Source of the DNA: Lyophyllum atratum
Lineage: Eukaryota; Basidiomycota; Agaricomycetes; Agaricales; Lyophyllaceae
Length of the DNA: 64,000 nt
Direction: 5' to 3'
Assembly: GCA_014905825.1 (NCBI GenBank)
Contig: JACGCN010000072.1
Location: forward strand, 1-64,000
The first letter of the stretch is position 1. Every line of letters starts with the position of its first letter. The position numbers and the translations under genes were made by a program. Shown piece by piece: positions 22,201 through 34,153 of the stretch. The notes below the pieces were generated by a model. It was not told the DNA's origin and did no database searches. It saw nothing but the letters and a program-made list of their open reading frames with translations.

Positions 22201-25005
22201 ATGGCGGACAACACCCTACGGAAAAGAAAAAACGAGAACGGGGCCCAGAAGGGAGAGAAGAAGGTGCAGGAGAATAAGGTACATTGTTATTACTTTCTGG
22301 TATTGTTCGGCTGTTACTGACTTGGTGGTATTTGGAAGTCGAAGGGAGCCTCGGCTAAGAAGAAATCGACATCCTCGAGTTTATATGTCAAAGGCTTCGC
22401 GGGACTAGTAGTGTTTGTTCTCGCTGCACTTATGTACAAGGTGCGTTTCTAGGTTGGAATGTCGTGGCTCGGGCTCAGACGGTGTCCACAGAGCGAGTAC
22501 TTCCTTCGCCGCGACTTAGCCCCAGTCGGACAGGGCGCCAAGGCCCTACCCGCGGATTTGGAGAAGCGAGATGCAGTGGTCGACGCTTTCAAAGTGAGTA
22601 CCCGTTCTACCCCTACCGCATGCTTCCTCATCCTGACCCGACTTGCACCCGCAGCATGCATGGCTGGCATACGGTATGACCCTGGTTTACCCGCCCTCTT
22701 CCTAAGATCCTGAAACACATTTCCGCAGAACGCGACGCGATGGGTGATGACGAGTATCATCCCATCTCAAAGAAGGGATCGAACCTAACATCCGCTGGAG
22801 GCATCGGGTACACCGTCGTTGACTCGCTCGACACGATGCAGCTGATGGGGCTGTCAGACGAGTACGCCCGCGCCCGCAGCTGGGTGGCCACCAAGCTCTC
22901 CTTTGACCGCGACGCCAAGTTCAACACCTTCGAGGTACATTCCTTCTCTCTATTCCGCTCTGATGTAGCCCTAATGACTTAAACACTCAGACGACGATTC
23001 GAGTCCTCGGCGGTCTTTTATCGGCGTACCACCTCTCCGACGGAGATGCCCTCTACCTTGAACGCGCGACGGAGCTTGCAGACCGCTTGATGCCCGTGTT
23101 CGACACGCCCTCAGGCCTGCCAACCTCGGACGTTAACCTTGCAAAGCGCAAGGGTATCCAGGAAGAAAACAATGTAGTTAGTACCGCTGAGGCGTCCACG
23201 ATACAGCTTGAGCTGAGGTATCTGAGCTATTTGACGGATAATGAGGAGTATTGGGATAAAGCGGAGAACGTATGGTTCTTTTTGCTTGGTGTAGGAGAAA
23301 TGAGGGGGCTGATCGGTTGTGGGTACTAGGTGATGAAGGTAATCAAGGCGGCGAAGCTACCTTCGGGCCTAGTGACGATCTTCATGGGGTGCGTTGTTTT
23401 GTTGCTTTTTCTTCTTGGAACAGACGACTGATGACTGTGCAGAGGCGAGAGCGGGCAGTTCCTCATGTCACAAATACGACTAGGGTCGAGGGGCGACTCT
23501 TTCTACGAATACCTACTGTCAGTACACTCTATCCTCTTCTTGCTCTGCAGTAGTAATAATACTGACATGTCCTCCCTCAGGAAACAATACCTACAAACTG
23601 TAAGCGCACTTCGCTGGCTGCCCCCGGAACCTCACACATAACGGCAATGTAGAACCAAACGGAGCCCGTGTACCGCGAAGTATGTTCTATGTTGTATAGT
23701 TACTCGTGGATGATATGCTAAGAATCCGTCGCCGAACCCAGATGTACGAAAGTACGATGACCGCAATCCACGATCATCTCCTCCAGAAGAGCATCACCAA
23801 GAACCTCACCTACACCTCTGAGCTTATTCCCCAGCGCGGGACTCGCGGACGCATGTGCGTTCCCCACTTCATCCTTCTCCTCCTTTCCATTGCCTTCCCG
23901 CGTCCTCTCATTTCTGACTCATTGTGATTCTGTAAGAAAGACTGACATACCTCAATAGTGACTGGGGCACGGATCACAAGCAAGACCACCTTGTGTGCTT
24001 TCTCGGCGGCAACCTCATGCTCGGCGCCACCACCGCCTCCGCAAACACACAACACGTCTCTGTGCCTCCGCGGGAGAAAGAGCTCTCCCCTGCTGGGAAG
24101 AGGGACTGGATCACAGGCAAGGAGATTATTGAGACGTGCGTCGACACGTATACGGGGACTGCGACGTGAGTTTTCTTCTTTCATTTTGTTTTCGTTGCGG
24201 CAAGTCTCGGGAACTAACACGATGGGGGTCTTACTAGGGGTCTGTCACCCGAGATCGTGTACTTCAGGAGTGCGGACGATGGGTGGGCAGGGAAGGGAGA
24301 GTCGGATTGGTATATCCGCGGTGCACGGTTTGTGGACTGCCTCCCTGCTTGGAGTATGTAGCACCGAGGCTGATGTGGTGTTTCGCAGTGCTGCGGGGCA
24401 GGAGCCACCTTATGACGCCCGGTACATCCTGCGGTAAGCCTCCCCTTCCTCATAGAAGATCGTTAGGCTGAAACACTAGCGCGGCAGGCCGGAAACGATC
24501 GAATCCCTGTTCATTGCGTACCGCCTGACAGGCGACGAGAAGTACCGCGAGCAAGGCTGGGCCATCTTTCAGGCGATCGAGAAATATTGCCGCGTGGAGA
24601 GCGGAGGGTATGCGAGTATACTCAACGTCGATGATGTGGGGAGTAAGCTCGAGGATCGGATGGAGACATTCATGATGGTACGTGCTTCTTTCACTTAATT
24701 GAGGGTGGGGCTGATCAGGATCGATGGGGCGTGTAGAGTGAGACGCTGAAGTACTTGTACCTGTTGTTCTCCGATTCGAGTGTGATGCCGTTGGATAGTA
24801 CGCCTGCTGTCCTCCTCTTTGCTGTGAGTATGGCTGACCGATTGCTTGTTTCTTATAGAATACGTATTCAACACCGAGGTCTGTCCTCGTTTGAGTTTTC
24901 GAGGATTTCTGTGGATCACTGACACTTTTTCGCTTGCGATTCTGTCAGGCACACCCACTGCCCATCTTCACCCCGCATTCGCGGAGGGCATTCTCGACAT
25001 CATGA
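22201..25005 (+). CDS. MNS1: ER mannosyl-oligosaccharide 1,2-alpha-mannosidase (GH47)
   Basis: This is a class I alpha-1,2-mannosidase that trims Man9 N-glycans in the ER. The start is MADNTLRKRKNENG, followed by a short basic cytosolic tail and one membrane anchor (GFAGLVVFVLAALMYK), which makes a type II protein. I read more than a dozen introns; exons include 22201-22278, 22339-22440, 22491-22593 and 22655-22673, the last being 19 nt. Catalytic-domain landmarks in order are HAWLAYERDAMGDDEY, GYTVVDSLDTMQLMG, LGSRGDSFYEYLLKQYLQT, DHLVCFLGGNLMLGAT, RPETIESLFIAYRLTGD and the calcium-binding VFNTEAHPLPIFTP near the C-terminus. The stop at 25005 is in the frame that follows AHPLPIFTP. Several exons are very short (19-27 nt around 23580-23680). 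No broken motif is seen. Confidence 0.92.
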
Positions 25006-25622
25006 GGGGCAAGGACTTGGAAGGTGTTGAGTATCGAGCTAATCCTTCATTGTATATATACATGAATACGCAAGACACTTTCGGAGCATTCAACACTGCA
25101 GAATGAGCGATGATTTCAAAGTTTCAGGTGGCTGCTCCCAAGGTAGGGTAGATGTTGTTCTTAATAGGCGGAATGGGTACAGTCAACCTTTGAACTGCTT
25201 ACCTGGCTTTCTCCACGTGTAGCGTCCCTGCGCCGAAGTTGTGTCCCAAGTCTGAGATGGTGGAAGCTGGGTGAGGTCTTCGCAACTGGCCCAGCGTTCT
25301 AGAAGCCTGATCAACAAAGCACAACAACGCGTTCCCAAACTTGGATCACGGCCAATGTGCAACTTACGAGACGAATATAGACTGTGATGAATCATACCCC
25401 CGACTCTGAGTCCATGCAAGATATATAGAGCATCATGTCGCGCCAGCGAATAGCCATATGTGCAAGGTTAATAGACATGTTTCGGACACCAAAAAATGCA
25501 TAAACATTTCAAGCACTCACGAAGGAATCGTCATAAAGATTAAAGTATAGGCGTAAAGTGTAATTAGTGGAGGATATCATATCGTCCCTCAGAGACGCAT
25601 GATCAAACCAGGTTCCCTGTTA
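25006..25622. other. Intergenic region between convergent MNS1 and NACHT genes
   Basis: Both neighbouring genes end here. I see no coding region. The sequence is moderately A/T rich near 25440-25620, as expected for two 3' UTRs. Confidence 0.5.
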
Positions 25623-28600
25623 TCATTCAATGGCGCCCATCATTGAACGTTCCATGAGCAATTGCTGAGCGTCAGCAAACGCTTTGACACATTCATGGCG
25701 AGGCTGGGCAACCTCCTGAGAAGCATATGTTTCAACGTTCGGGATCCTTCAAACGAGAAGCGTGTACTTACATGATACCAAATCCTCGCATACTCGAGCG
25801 CCGCTGCAGCAACCATCAGTTTCCCCGATGTATGGAGTCGTTCAATCCAGAAAATGAGCTTGGTTTCCAGGAAGTTTTCGATCTCCCTCTGTAAATATGG
25901 TGTGGGACAAGTGTTCTTCAAATGTTCCGCCCAATACCGGCAGGCATAGTCGACCAAACCTGAATCTGCCTCTTCCAAGATGGATCTTGTGTCACCTACA
26001 GCGAACCTAGAAATGCGGCTATTCCGGTCTAGACCAGATGTCATGCAATGGATGAGGCGGGATAGGATTACATGGTGCATATCTGTCGCCTCCACAAACA
26101 GCTGGGGCAATGCCCTGTTCTCGTCCGTGAGCCAATGTTGAACGGATTGGTGAATTGGCCACACAAGCTTGTTCTTGCTTGACACAGCGATGATGGGCTC
26201 CAGTTCCGGTAACCGCAAGCGGAGATCATCTTCGGGAATTTCGACTAATTCTTCGAAATCTCCCAAGCTGACAGGCTCATAGAGATGTGTGAGGAGTCCT
26301 AGAATCGTTCGGTACTGGTTGGCTTTCTCTTCCTCGCCCGCAATTAAATGCTTCAACATCCTGCCGTAGAACAAATTCAACCCAAGATTCCCTTCATACT
26401 GGCTTCCCGGGTCGTTGACGATCTCCTTCAGCTTTTGAGCTCCCACTAATACGAACCGTTGACCGATGAAATAAGCGTAGATGAAGGATCCACCAGCCTT
26501 GATGACCAGCTTTTCCAGGAGATCATCGGGTGGCCAGTTCGCGGAAAGGCGTTCCACGATACCGGCGTTGGTGCAGAGCACCTCGAACAAATATCGACGA
26601 ATATCCTCATCAACAAGCGACCGATCGACGTCGTGAAGGTTAAATTGGATTGGTGGCAAGCTCCAAGAAGCCCTATTCAGCTCCCTAGACAGCGATGGGG
26701 AAGGGCGGGTGCTGATGAGAACTTTCAAGCCAGGCACTTTGTTGAGGTGCTCTGCGAGCGCAGACAGGACCTTCCCAGGCGCGTCCTCTTCCACAGGCCG
26801 ACATTCGTCAAGGGCATCGATGACAAAGATGATGGGTCTCCCAAGCAGTCCGGCGAGCCGCAAGGGTTCCACTATCAAAATTCGGAGTTGGTCCTTTGGG
26901 TGCGCTTTGATGACCTGGGGGTTGCGGCGAACAGCTTTCACTAGCTGCTGTCGGAATTGTGCATCGCGGGCGGCCAGAATAATGGAAAGCGAAACAAAAA
27001 GATGCTGGACATGCCGCCGATACCTAGAGTATCGCGAACAGAAGAACGTGGCCGTGAGTTTGCTGCGATCCATGGTAACGAGATCAGCGATGGTCATTGC
27101 GACAGTCGTCTTCCCCGTGCCCGCCGCTCCATTTAGCCAATATAGTTGGCTTGTGGATTCGTGGTTGATCCACTGTAGTACACTCTCCAACACCTCATTC
27201 CGGGTGCCTTCTGAGCACATCCTCCCATATTCACGCTGGGCATATCGAGTATCTGGTGAGAGACCGAAAAGAGAGAAGAGGTTTTGTTCTGGCATATCTA
27301 CGTCGAGGAGAGCACGCGCTCGCTTCAGAGATGTCGCAAGCATCGGTGGGGAATCAGACACGTCCTGTATGCCGCAATTTGTCAGAAAAAAGGTACGTGG
27401 AGACGCGGGGAGTGCTCTCGCTACTTACCGCAAGCCAAGCCTCAGTTTTCTCAATGGCACTGAGGCCGAGACCTTCCAAAGGATTGCTGATGGAGTTTAG
27501 TACCTCCAGACAATAGGCAAAATTTGTGGATTGCGCAAAGCGGTCCAGAGCCATAACAAGATCGTTCGCGTGTTTCACATCGGTACGAGATAGGTGATCA
27601 GCCCAGTAACGACATGCGTATCGGAGGCAGCCCGGAATATGTTCCTCTTTATTGAGTTTGAAGCGAATGAAGTAAGCCATATTTCGTTTGAGACCTTCCC
27701 GCATTATTTCGAGGAGACGCACGGCAATCATATGATGTTGAGGTGCGGGTTCGATGTATATCACTGGCAGGCAACGCGCTTTCGTGGATATGAAATCGGG
27801 GAAGGAAGCATGGAGGGCGCGGATAGCACCATGGCTATCATCAGGAACGCAAAGAACGGACTGTAAATCGCCTAAAATGCCTCGGATATGTTGCGGTGGT
27901 AGGCGTAAAAGTTGCCCAAGATCGTAGTAAGAAAGGGGATCTTGAAGGAGAATTATAGTACCAATTATCGACCGGCAATGCTCCAACGTGGCTCTATCAG
28001 GGAACTGAGCGATCGCGTACTCCAATATCTCTCGGTACAGACCGTCGATGCCTGTGTACTCGTTGGTCGGGCGATCCGTGATATCTTTTAAACGGAATTC
28101 GAGGTCGCCCCGTGCCTCGATGAACTCACAGACCGTCGAAGCGAAAATGAAGAGGCCACTTGCCATCTTCACGAGCTTCTGTATAGGATCATTTGGCGGC
28201 CAAGGATCGATGGGAAGTCGACGAAGCTTTGCTTTCCTGTTAAGCCGCTTCATCATGTAGTCGCGAATGTCTGCATCGACAACGTCTTGCTCAACATCAT
28301 GGAGAACAAAGACTTGTCGCCGCTGTCGTAGAGCCTCAACGGAGAACGCATCGTTCGTGGATGCTGTGGGCCGACTGCTGACGAACACCTTGAGAAACGG
28401 GATAGATTGAAGTTCCAACGCCAATGCCGTCAGAATTGTCTCCGGGGCTCGGCCACCGGTGCATTCATCGAGGGCGTCCAGAACGAGCACGATTGGCCGC
28501 TGAGTCCCGGTGTAAACTTTCCGAAGGGGTTCAATCAGGAGCTTTGTAAGTTGCTCCTTGGGTAGCGCGTGACCTATGTCCGGTGAATCTTTGATCACGC

Positions 28601-29810
28601 GAACGATTCTGTTGCGCAACTGCACGTCGCAACGAGCGAAGAGGTAGGCGAATGTAGGAAAGATGAGTCTGGCGTCGCTTCGCCCTTCAGATTCCCGAGA
28701 ACAAAAGAAGCTGGCACTGAAGATAGTGGAGTCTTTCGACAGCATGTCGGCGACTGTCAAAGCGATAGTGGTTTTTCCGGTGCCCGCGCCCCCATTAAGC
28801 CAATAGATCTGGTGCCCATTTTGGTTTTTGACCCATTTCATGATTTGCTTCAAGACGCCCTCCCGTGTTCCCTCTGAGCAGAGCGGGCGATTGACATAGT
28901 CGTATCGCGCATCTTTTGCTCTAGGAAGCTTGTCCAGATGTTCTATACCCGTCGTTAATAAGGCTCTGTCGAGATCGTAAGGTAGTAACATACCTAAGGC
29001 CCACAGATCCTACGAATGGGCAAACATGATCATTCAGCATATTAAGAGCGTAGACAGTAATCCTGCAGGCTTACCGCTAGCCTAGCTTCAGCCTTCAATG
29101 TCGACCCCACCTGGAGGGATATCGTCAGGCCAGAAATACTGTGAGATTGGTATAAAGCCCATATTACCACTATTTCATTTACGAATCCTTGCAAGCTGCG
29201 GAAACTTCGAATGATAGTTTGGTAGTCATGGCGTGCCTCGATCATCCTACGAAGCCTGCTATGTCTCTTGATGGTTTTGATACGTCCCTTTAACGCCGAG
29301 AGTTCCCTGGAGGTGTATCATCAGCGAGAGACAGGTGTGCAGGAACAGTATGTACACCTACTCGGATAGCATGAATAACTGTTCGCCGAGGTCGTCAGTC
29401 AAACCACGCCCGGTCGCGGAGGTATCTTCAAACATAGAGAGGATGGCGTTAAGCGTGTCAATGGAAGAAACAAGATCGCCGAAGTCATGCATATTCTCAT
29501 CCGAATCCTTTGATAAAATTAGATAAGGAGCTAGCGCATCGACATAGGAGGGGCTTACCTCAAGTCGCTGCATCATAATGTGAAAAGCCCCGATGGCGCC
29601 CTTCAAGCCAGGTACCGGAGCACATTCTGCAATCTTCTCAACGAGGGACAGCGCAAATATGAACGTATTAGTGACCACTTGATGGACAGAAGCTTGAGGT
29701 CTGTGTGGCTTCTCGCGCGCTGGTACTTCACAGCCCGCCGTTTTCTCTTCGATCGCGGCATAAGAAGGTGGACGAGGCCGCCTCCGAACGAAGGAGAGAA
29801 AGCTCCTCAT
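25623..29810 (-). CDS. NLR-like protein with two tandem NACHT modules
   Basis: I join six exons on the minus strand: 29810-29559, 29507-29362, 29306-29075, 29009-27429, 27364-25772 and 25715-25623. They total 3897 nt and give 1298 residues with all phases consistent. An N-terminal helical region of ~200 residues (LVEKIAECAPVPGLKGAIGA, then SSIDTLNAILSMFED) resembles the helical N-termini of basidiomycete NACHT proteins. The first NACHT has Walker A GGAGTGKTT and Walker B VLVLDALDEC. The second has GAAGTGKTT and IIFVIDALDEC. Each module ends in a winged-helix-like region with an ACRYWA(D/E)HL signature. No WD40, ankyrin or TPR repeats follow. The two modules correspond to two long open frames that overlap by 8 nt in different phases; the 64-nt GTAAGT..ACAG intron at 27428-27365 joins them exactly. 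Known NLR-like fungal proteins act in non-self recognition; the role here is inferred only. Confidence 0.85.
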
Positions 29811-29935
29811 CTTTGGCTCCAGGAAGGAAGGGCATGAAAGATAAGAGTGGAAGTGAAGCAGATGATTACGTGCATAGGCACCAGACTAGTATGGTGTGCG
29901 GAGACTAGCTCCCAGATATCGAACAAGGCTGTGTA

Positions 29936-31140
29936 TGTCCCCTGAACAAAGGATGGATACCGGAATTCTATAGCGGCCCTGGATTTGTTCTGTTGAGCGC
30001 CGAGGTCGTGCATGAGGCAGCCGCGATCATCACGATAGCCTGCGGTCACTGTCCCCGCGATTGGCGCTAAAAGATTCAGGTAATAAGGTGTACATTACTG
30101 CGATGCGACTGACCCAAGGCTGTGCTGACGTAGAGGCCAAGTAAAATGTGTGATAACTATGTTCATCGTGATCGCACAAGTATTGACATTGAACTGAACT
30201 ATCTAAAACGACGGGAGGTTTAGCAATATAAAAGGTCCACAGACGATGCGCTTACCAGGTTGCAGTAAGCGGCGGGTTCAATCGAAACAAGAGTTCCCCA
30301 ATGGAGTTCAGGAGTCGGAGTCCTAATCATAACTGCCACAGCTCCTTGTAGGTCAATCTCGAATGCGAAGGTGCACGCATTGTTCTTGAGATAGTTCACA
30401 TAGAGCCATCGGATGGCAACGTCGATAACGCCGGCATGCCGGTCGTGACGGATTTCGTCAAAGTCGAACCAAAGCCGCCAAAGCCCCCTCCAAATGTGTG
30501 CGCCGGCATGCCTGGACCAACGATCCCCGTAAGGCTCGACAGTCACGATAGATTAAGACTTGGCACGCACCGCCCCCTGGTAATGGCTTGAGCTCGTCTC
30601 CCATGAATGGCTCAGTACGGGCTTGAGAATGTTGAAGATATGCAAAAGGATAAGTCGGTGATGGGTTCCTGGCTGACACTGTAAGGTCCGTGGATCACGA
30701 AGTGAATGACTGTAACAGTACCCTTTGGCTTATTCTTTGACGCGGGCTGAACCAAAAGTCCCTTTCCGCTAAACAGTATACCGTAAGTATTTGACTTCGG
30801 AGCAAAACTCGTCGAATTTGATGGTTTTGGAAGAGCCTTGGAATTTGACGACGTCGGATTTGGACGAGTCTTGCTTCAGCCTTCCAAGCCAAATGATCAG
30901 ACCGACTCTCCTCAGAATCATTCAACGATAGAATTCTCACCTATCAAACGCGTCCTTGACCTGCATCTCTCCGTTCTTTTCGTCTGCCTTCACTGATCCA
31001 GCTCAAGGTCTCCCGGATGATGACGCGTCGGGCGGGCTGAGTGTATTGCACGTCCGAGCTCGTTTCGCGGGGGGTTGTTGGACTACTTGGTCCTCGAGCT
31101 CAATGATACGCGTCCTCGTAGCCTCTATGATCTAAAAGAA
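29936..31140 (-). CDS. Probable multi-exon gene, unknown function
   Basis: Several minus-strand segments look coding and are bounded by splice-like sites, but I could not resolve the full exon chain. In order they include one with IIEATRTRIIELEDQVV (31130-31080), one with VVKFQGSSKTIKFDEFCSEV (30875-30785), one with ARNPSPTYPFAYLQHSQART (30680-30570), a longer one rich in Trp/Arg/Asp with IWRGLWRLWFDFDEIRHDRH (30540-30257), and one with DDRGCLMHDLGAQQNKSRAA (30048-29936). The start and end are uncertain; a start near 31308 and an end close to the NACHT start are possible. No domain is recognised. The gene would lie head-to-tail upstream of the NACHT gene. Confidence 0.35.
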
Positions 31141-31839
31141 CTAAGTTTTAGGCTCTTCGACACGAAAGTCAATGCAATTGTGAGAAGATAAGCCACAGTG
31201 ATCACAAGAAGCGACGACATCAAGCCACACTCATCCACGACGCGTTGATGTTGTAAATCAACGTGGCGTTGGCGTTAAAAAGTAGCTCACCTCCATTTAT
31301 CAGAGTCATGGTATGCTTGTTTTTGTTCCTCTTCCCAGAACAGCGAGGAGCGTCACTGACGCTGCACACAAAAACACGTTTCCGCGTTTCCCTTGCCAGC
31401 AATAGTCGCAGAGGGGCATTGCACAGGAGCAGGTTCTGCGAGGGACATCTTTGAACGATAATGAGGGGAAATGGTCGTCGTAATGCAGAATATGCAGGTC
31501 TGGCATAGGTCTGGCATGCGCGAGGCAATAGGACCGGTGCTTGCTTCTTGATCAGGGGCTTTTCTCACGCCACAGACGCGAATGGGCCATAACTTCGAAC
31601 ACGGAAGTAGTCAAAAAGTGGTTCTGGAAGGCTGACATATCAAATGGGAAATAAATGTAGCTCTAAGGTGGAGTAGACTGAGTAGAATTGGGCAGTCAAC
31701 AACTAAAGATGGCGGCCTTTTGTACCGATATAGCGCATCAGAGCCGCAAGACAGAACTTAGAAGACGGAAGAACTCAAAAAAGGACTCCATTGTGTGGTA
31801 CATAAATAAAGAACGTCTCATATTTTTACAACCAATACT

Positions 31840-32582
31840 CTATCTACGCCCCACCATCTTAACCCCAGCAATCGAATCTTCCCTCGCCTCATGTGTAGAT
31901 CGTGTTGTCCCATTAAAGGGCCCCTCTTTCTGGCCGATAAAAGACCATTCCACGCCAAAGAGTCTCCCGAGGAGAGGGTCGCCGAGTAGGTTGAAGGCCG
32001 CCGGTGAGAGGTCGAGATCGTATAAGCCCTGGCAACCTGGGCATTTGTCTGCGACTGTTACGATGATCGACTTTCCTGCATCTGAAATAATCATCAGCAC
32101 ATGACGATATGTAGATGTGATGGTACCCACAGGATACAGTCATTGCCTTCCCGCATACTGGGTTTCTGAGAAAAACATTCAGTATCTGACGGCATGGATG
32201 CTGATAAGAATGAGTTACAAGTTCGGGTTCGGCGTCGCGCCACTACGGAAGTCATGCGGATTTCAGCGATGAGTTGTAGGAGGGGGCTTAAAACACCTAC
32301 GGGTATGTATCGTAGAACTGCGATGCCACGGCCACAATCATGTCATTCCCTGTGTTGTAAAGCCCACAAGCCCCCAATCCTATGAGGAGGGTTATGGGTC
32401 AATAAGACAACTGTGAATTGTGGCGATGCTTACCTGGGGCGTAATAAGTGGCTGTAGAAAGCACAGTCTATCAATCAAGGTGCGGAGAACGTATGTGGGC
32501 GTGAATTACCTTGTCCAATGTTAGCAAGGACCGTCGAAGCAAAGGTCAACGAGAGCAGGGAGAGGCGGACAAAGGACAGCAT
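31840..32582 (-). CDS. Secreted DPBB (expansin/RlpA-like) protein 1
   Basis: This is a small secreted protein with a double-psi beta-barrel, as in RlpA, barwin and expansin-like non-catalytic modules that bind cell-wall polysaccharides. The exons are 32582-32510, 32451-32434, 32379-32301, 32242-32219, 32165-32131 and 32081-31840, giving 156 residues in frame. A signal peptide (MLSFVRLSLLSLTFASTVLA) is followed by TYYAPGLGACG, ATPNPNLNPVCGK, VTVADKCPGCQGLYDLDLSP and LFGVEWSF, all typical of this group. The cysteines pair as in the family. The C-terminal ~30 residues are polar and basic. Two exons are only 18 and 24 nt. A paralogue lies 0.86 kb upstream on the same strand with the same exon layout. 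A TATA-like box stands ~105 bp before the start. Confidence 0.88.
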
Positions 32583-33438
32583 GGCGATGACGATGGTAGG
32601 TAGAAGGAATACCAAGGAATGACAGGGGAAAGAAAGGTGCTTTTCCTGTGATTGGAAGGTAAAGAAAAGCTGTATGAAAACGCAGGTTTTATACTCGAAC
32701 TGGGCGGCCCAAAATGACCATAACCAAGAGTTTTCACCCTGTGCATCTTTTCGCCGCTACAGATTGTAGCATACATTCATGGCAACCCATGGCATAGAGA
32801 GCCAATACACACGAGAGCACCGGAATGGCACATGGCGAGATGAGAGAGACGAGAGGTAGCAGCATGGCTCTCAATGGTCCGGCAGTGCTAATGATCCTGA
32901 TGCTGGAAGATAAAGCGCGGGGTAACGCTGCGCCTAACGCGTGGCCCTCACGGCATCGATTCAAGAAACGGTCCAGAGTTCAGACCGAGGGCAGAGGGCA
33001 ACAGGTAGGCAAGAGCAGTGGAAACCGGAATCTGGAAGGGGATAACACCAACGCCTATCTTGATCAAAAGCAGCACGAGAGGTCTCCGGGCAAGCATAGA
33101 GCGGAGAACGTAGAAACTTGATGCTCATCAAGGTTGCGCATAGGAGAACGCGTGCACAGGTCCGTCGTGCCTTGACCGTTGGTCGCATGATCCCGACCTT
33201 GTGCAAGACGATGTATGTGAACAGTGCGAGTTATAAGATACCAAATCGTGGCTCACCGCCGAACATTGTAGGGGAGTGGATCACTATGCGGCCGTAGTCA
33301 ATGTAGAATCGAGTCACGAACTCCGAGGACCCTTTCGTAGAGCGGAGACTAGGCGACTTACAAGTCGACAGACGACGGGTGTTGCATGCTCGGCGGAACA
33401 AAGGATCATGTTGCACCCTCGCGACTACAGAGGATACA
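32583..33438. other. Intergenic region between the two DPBB genes
   Basis: Apart from the TATA-like box at 32687-32693 I see no feature. Open frames on both strands (for example a 98-codon frame at 32825-33121) have no motif. The region should hold the promoter of DPBB 1 and the 3' end of DPBB 2. Confidence 0.45.
32687..32693 (-). promoter_or_regulatory. TATA-like box of DPBB gene 1
   Basis: On the minus strand the sequence reads GAGTATAAAACCTG, centred about 105 bp upstream of the ATG at 32582, with a C/T-rich stretch between the two. This is the usual layout of a strong fungal promoter. Assigned from spacing and sequence only. Confidence 0.5.
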
Positions 33439-34153
33439 TCATAGTTTCACCTCCCCTCGCTTGCGCCGAGCCATTCTATGAGTCTCGTGAATCGACCTCT
33501 TCCTATGTTCACCATCAAATGACCATTCTACCCCGGTGAGGCGCCCAAATGACGGGTCAGCCAGCATGTTGAAGGCGGCTGGAGACAGATCGAGGTCGAA
33601 TTTCCCTTTGCAGCCTGGGCATCTGTCTGTAACCATTACCGTTACAGATTTTCCTTGGTCTGTTGAACCCTTCAGCACGATAAGGATATATCAGAGCTCT
33701 GGAAGACTTACAGTGTGCCGTAAGCGTCTTCTTGCATACGGGATTCCTGGAGACAATTTAGGAGCGGCACAACGCGGGAAGTGTGAAAGGGCTTACAAGT
33801 TCGGATTGGGCGTCGCACCGCTGTACAAGATCAAAGTATCAGTTAGGTAATACGTAAAGCGAGTAGCGAGAGAACATACGGGAATGTATCATAAAGTTCT
33901 GCCGATACAGCCGCAATCAGGTCGCTGCCTGAGTTCCGAATTCCACAGGAACCCATCCCTATAAACAGTCAAAACTATGATTATCAAACGTATTTGTAAA
34001 TTCTTGCCTGGGGTGTAGAAAGTGGCTGTAGAAGATCCTCGAGTCAGCTACTGTGGTTATGTTGAGCAGGAGTTTCTCACCTCCGCCGGTATTAGCAGCA
34101 ACAGCCGAAATCAAAATGAACAAAAGAGCGAAGAGTTCTAGGAGAAACAGCAT
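33439..34153 (-). CDS. Secreted DPBB (expansin/RlpA-like) protein 2
   Basis: This is a paralogue of DPBB 1 with the same six-exon layout, again with an 18-nt exon 2 (encoding TFYTP). The signal peptide is hydrophobic (LFALLFILISAVAA). The domain carries MGSCGIRNSGSDL, TFPGATPNPNLNPVCKK, VTVMVTDRCPGCKGKFDLDL and RLTGVEWSF. The intron after exon 2 begins GCAAGAA, a GC-AG intron, where the paralogue has GTAAGC. The last intron uses the acceptor in 'gttcaacag', which gives YQGKSV aligned with YAGKSI of the paralogue; the nearer 'gctgaag' would break the frame. The tail is basic (HRMARRKRGEVKL). Predicted to be extracellular and wall-associated. Confidence 0.85.

Noticed and set aside
22441..22490. 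Apparent frameshift after the membrane anchor of MNS1
   Set aside because: Using the acceptor at ..tccacag (22490) gives a 50-nt intron and the in-frame sequence SEYFLRRDLAP.
33439..33700. Apparent frameshift at the last junction of DPBB 2
   Set aside because: The nearer AG (gctgaag) breaks the frame, but the next acceptor (gttcaacag) restores it and aligns exactly with the paralogue.
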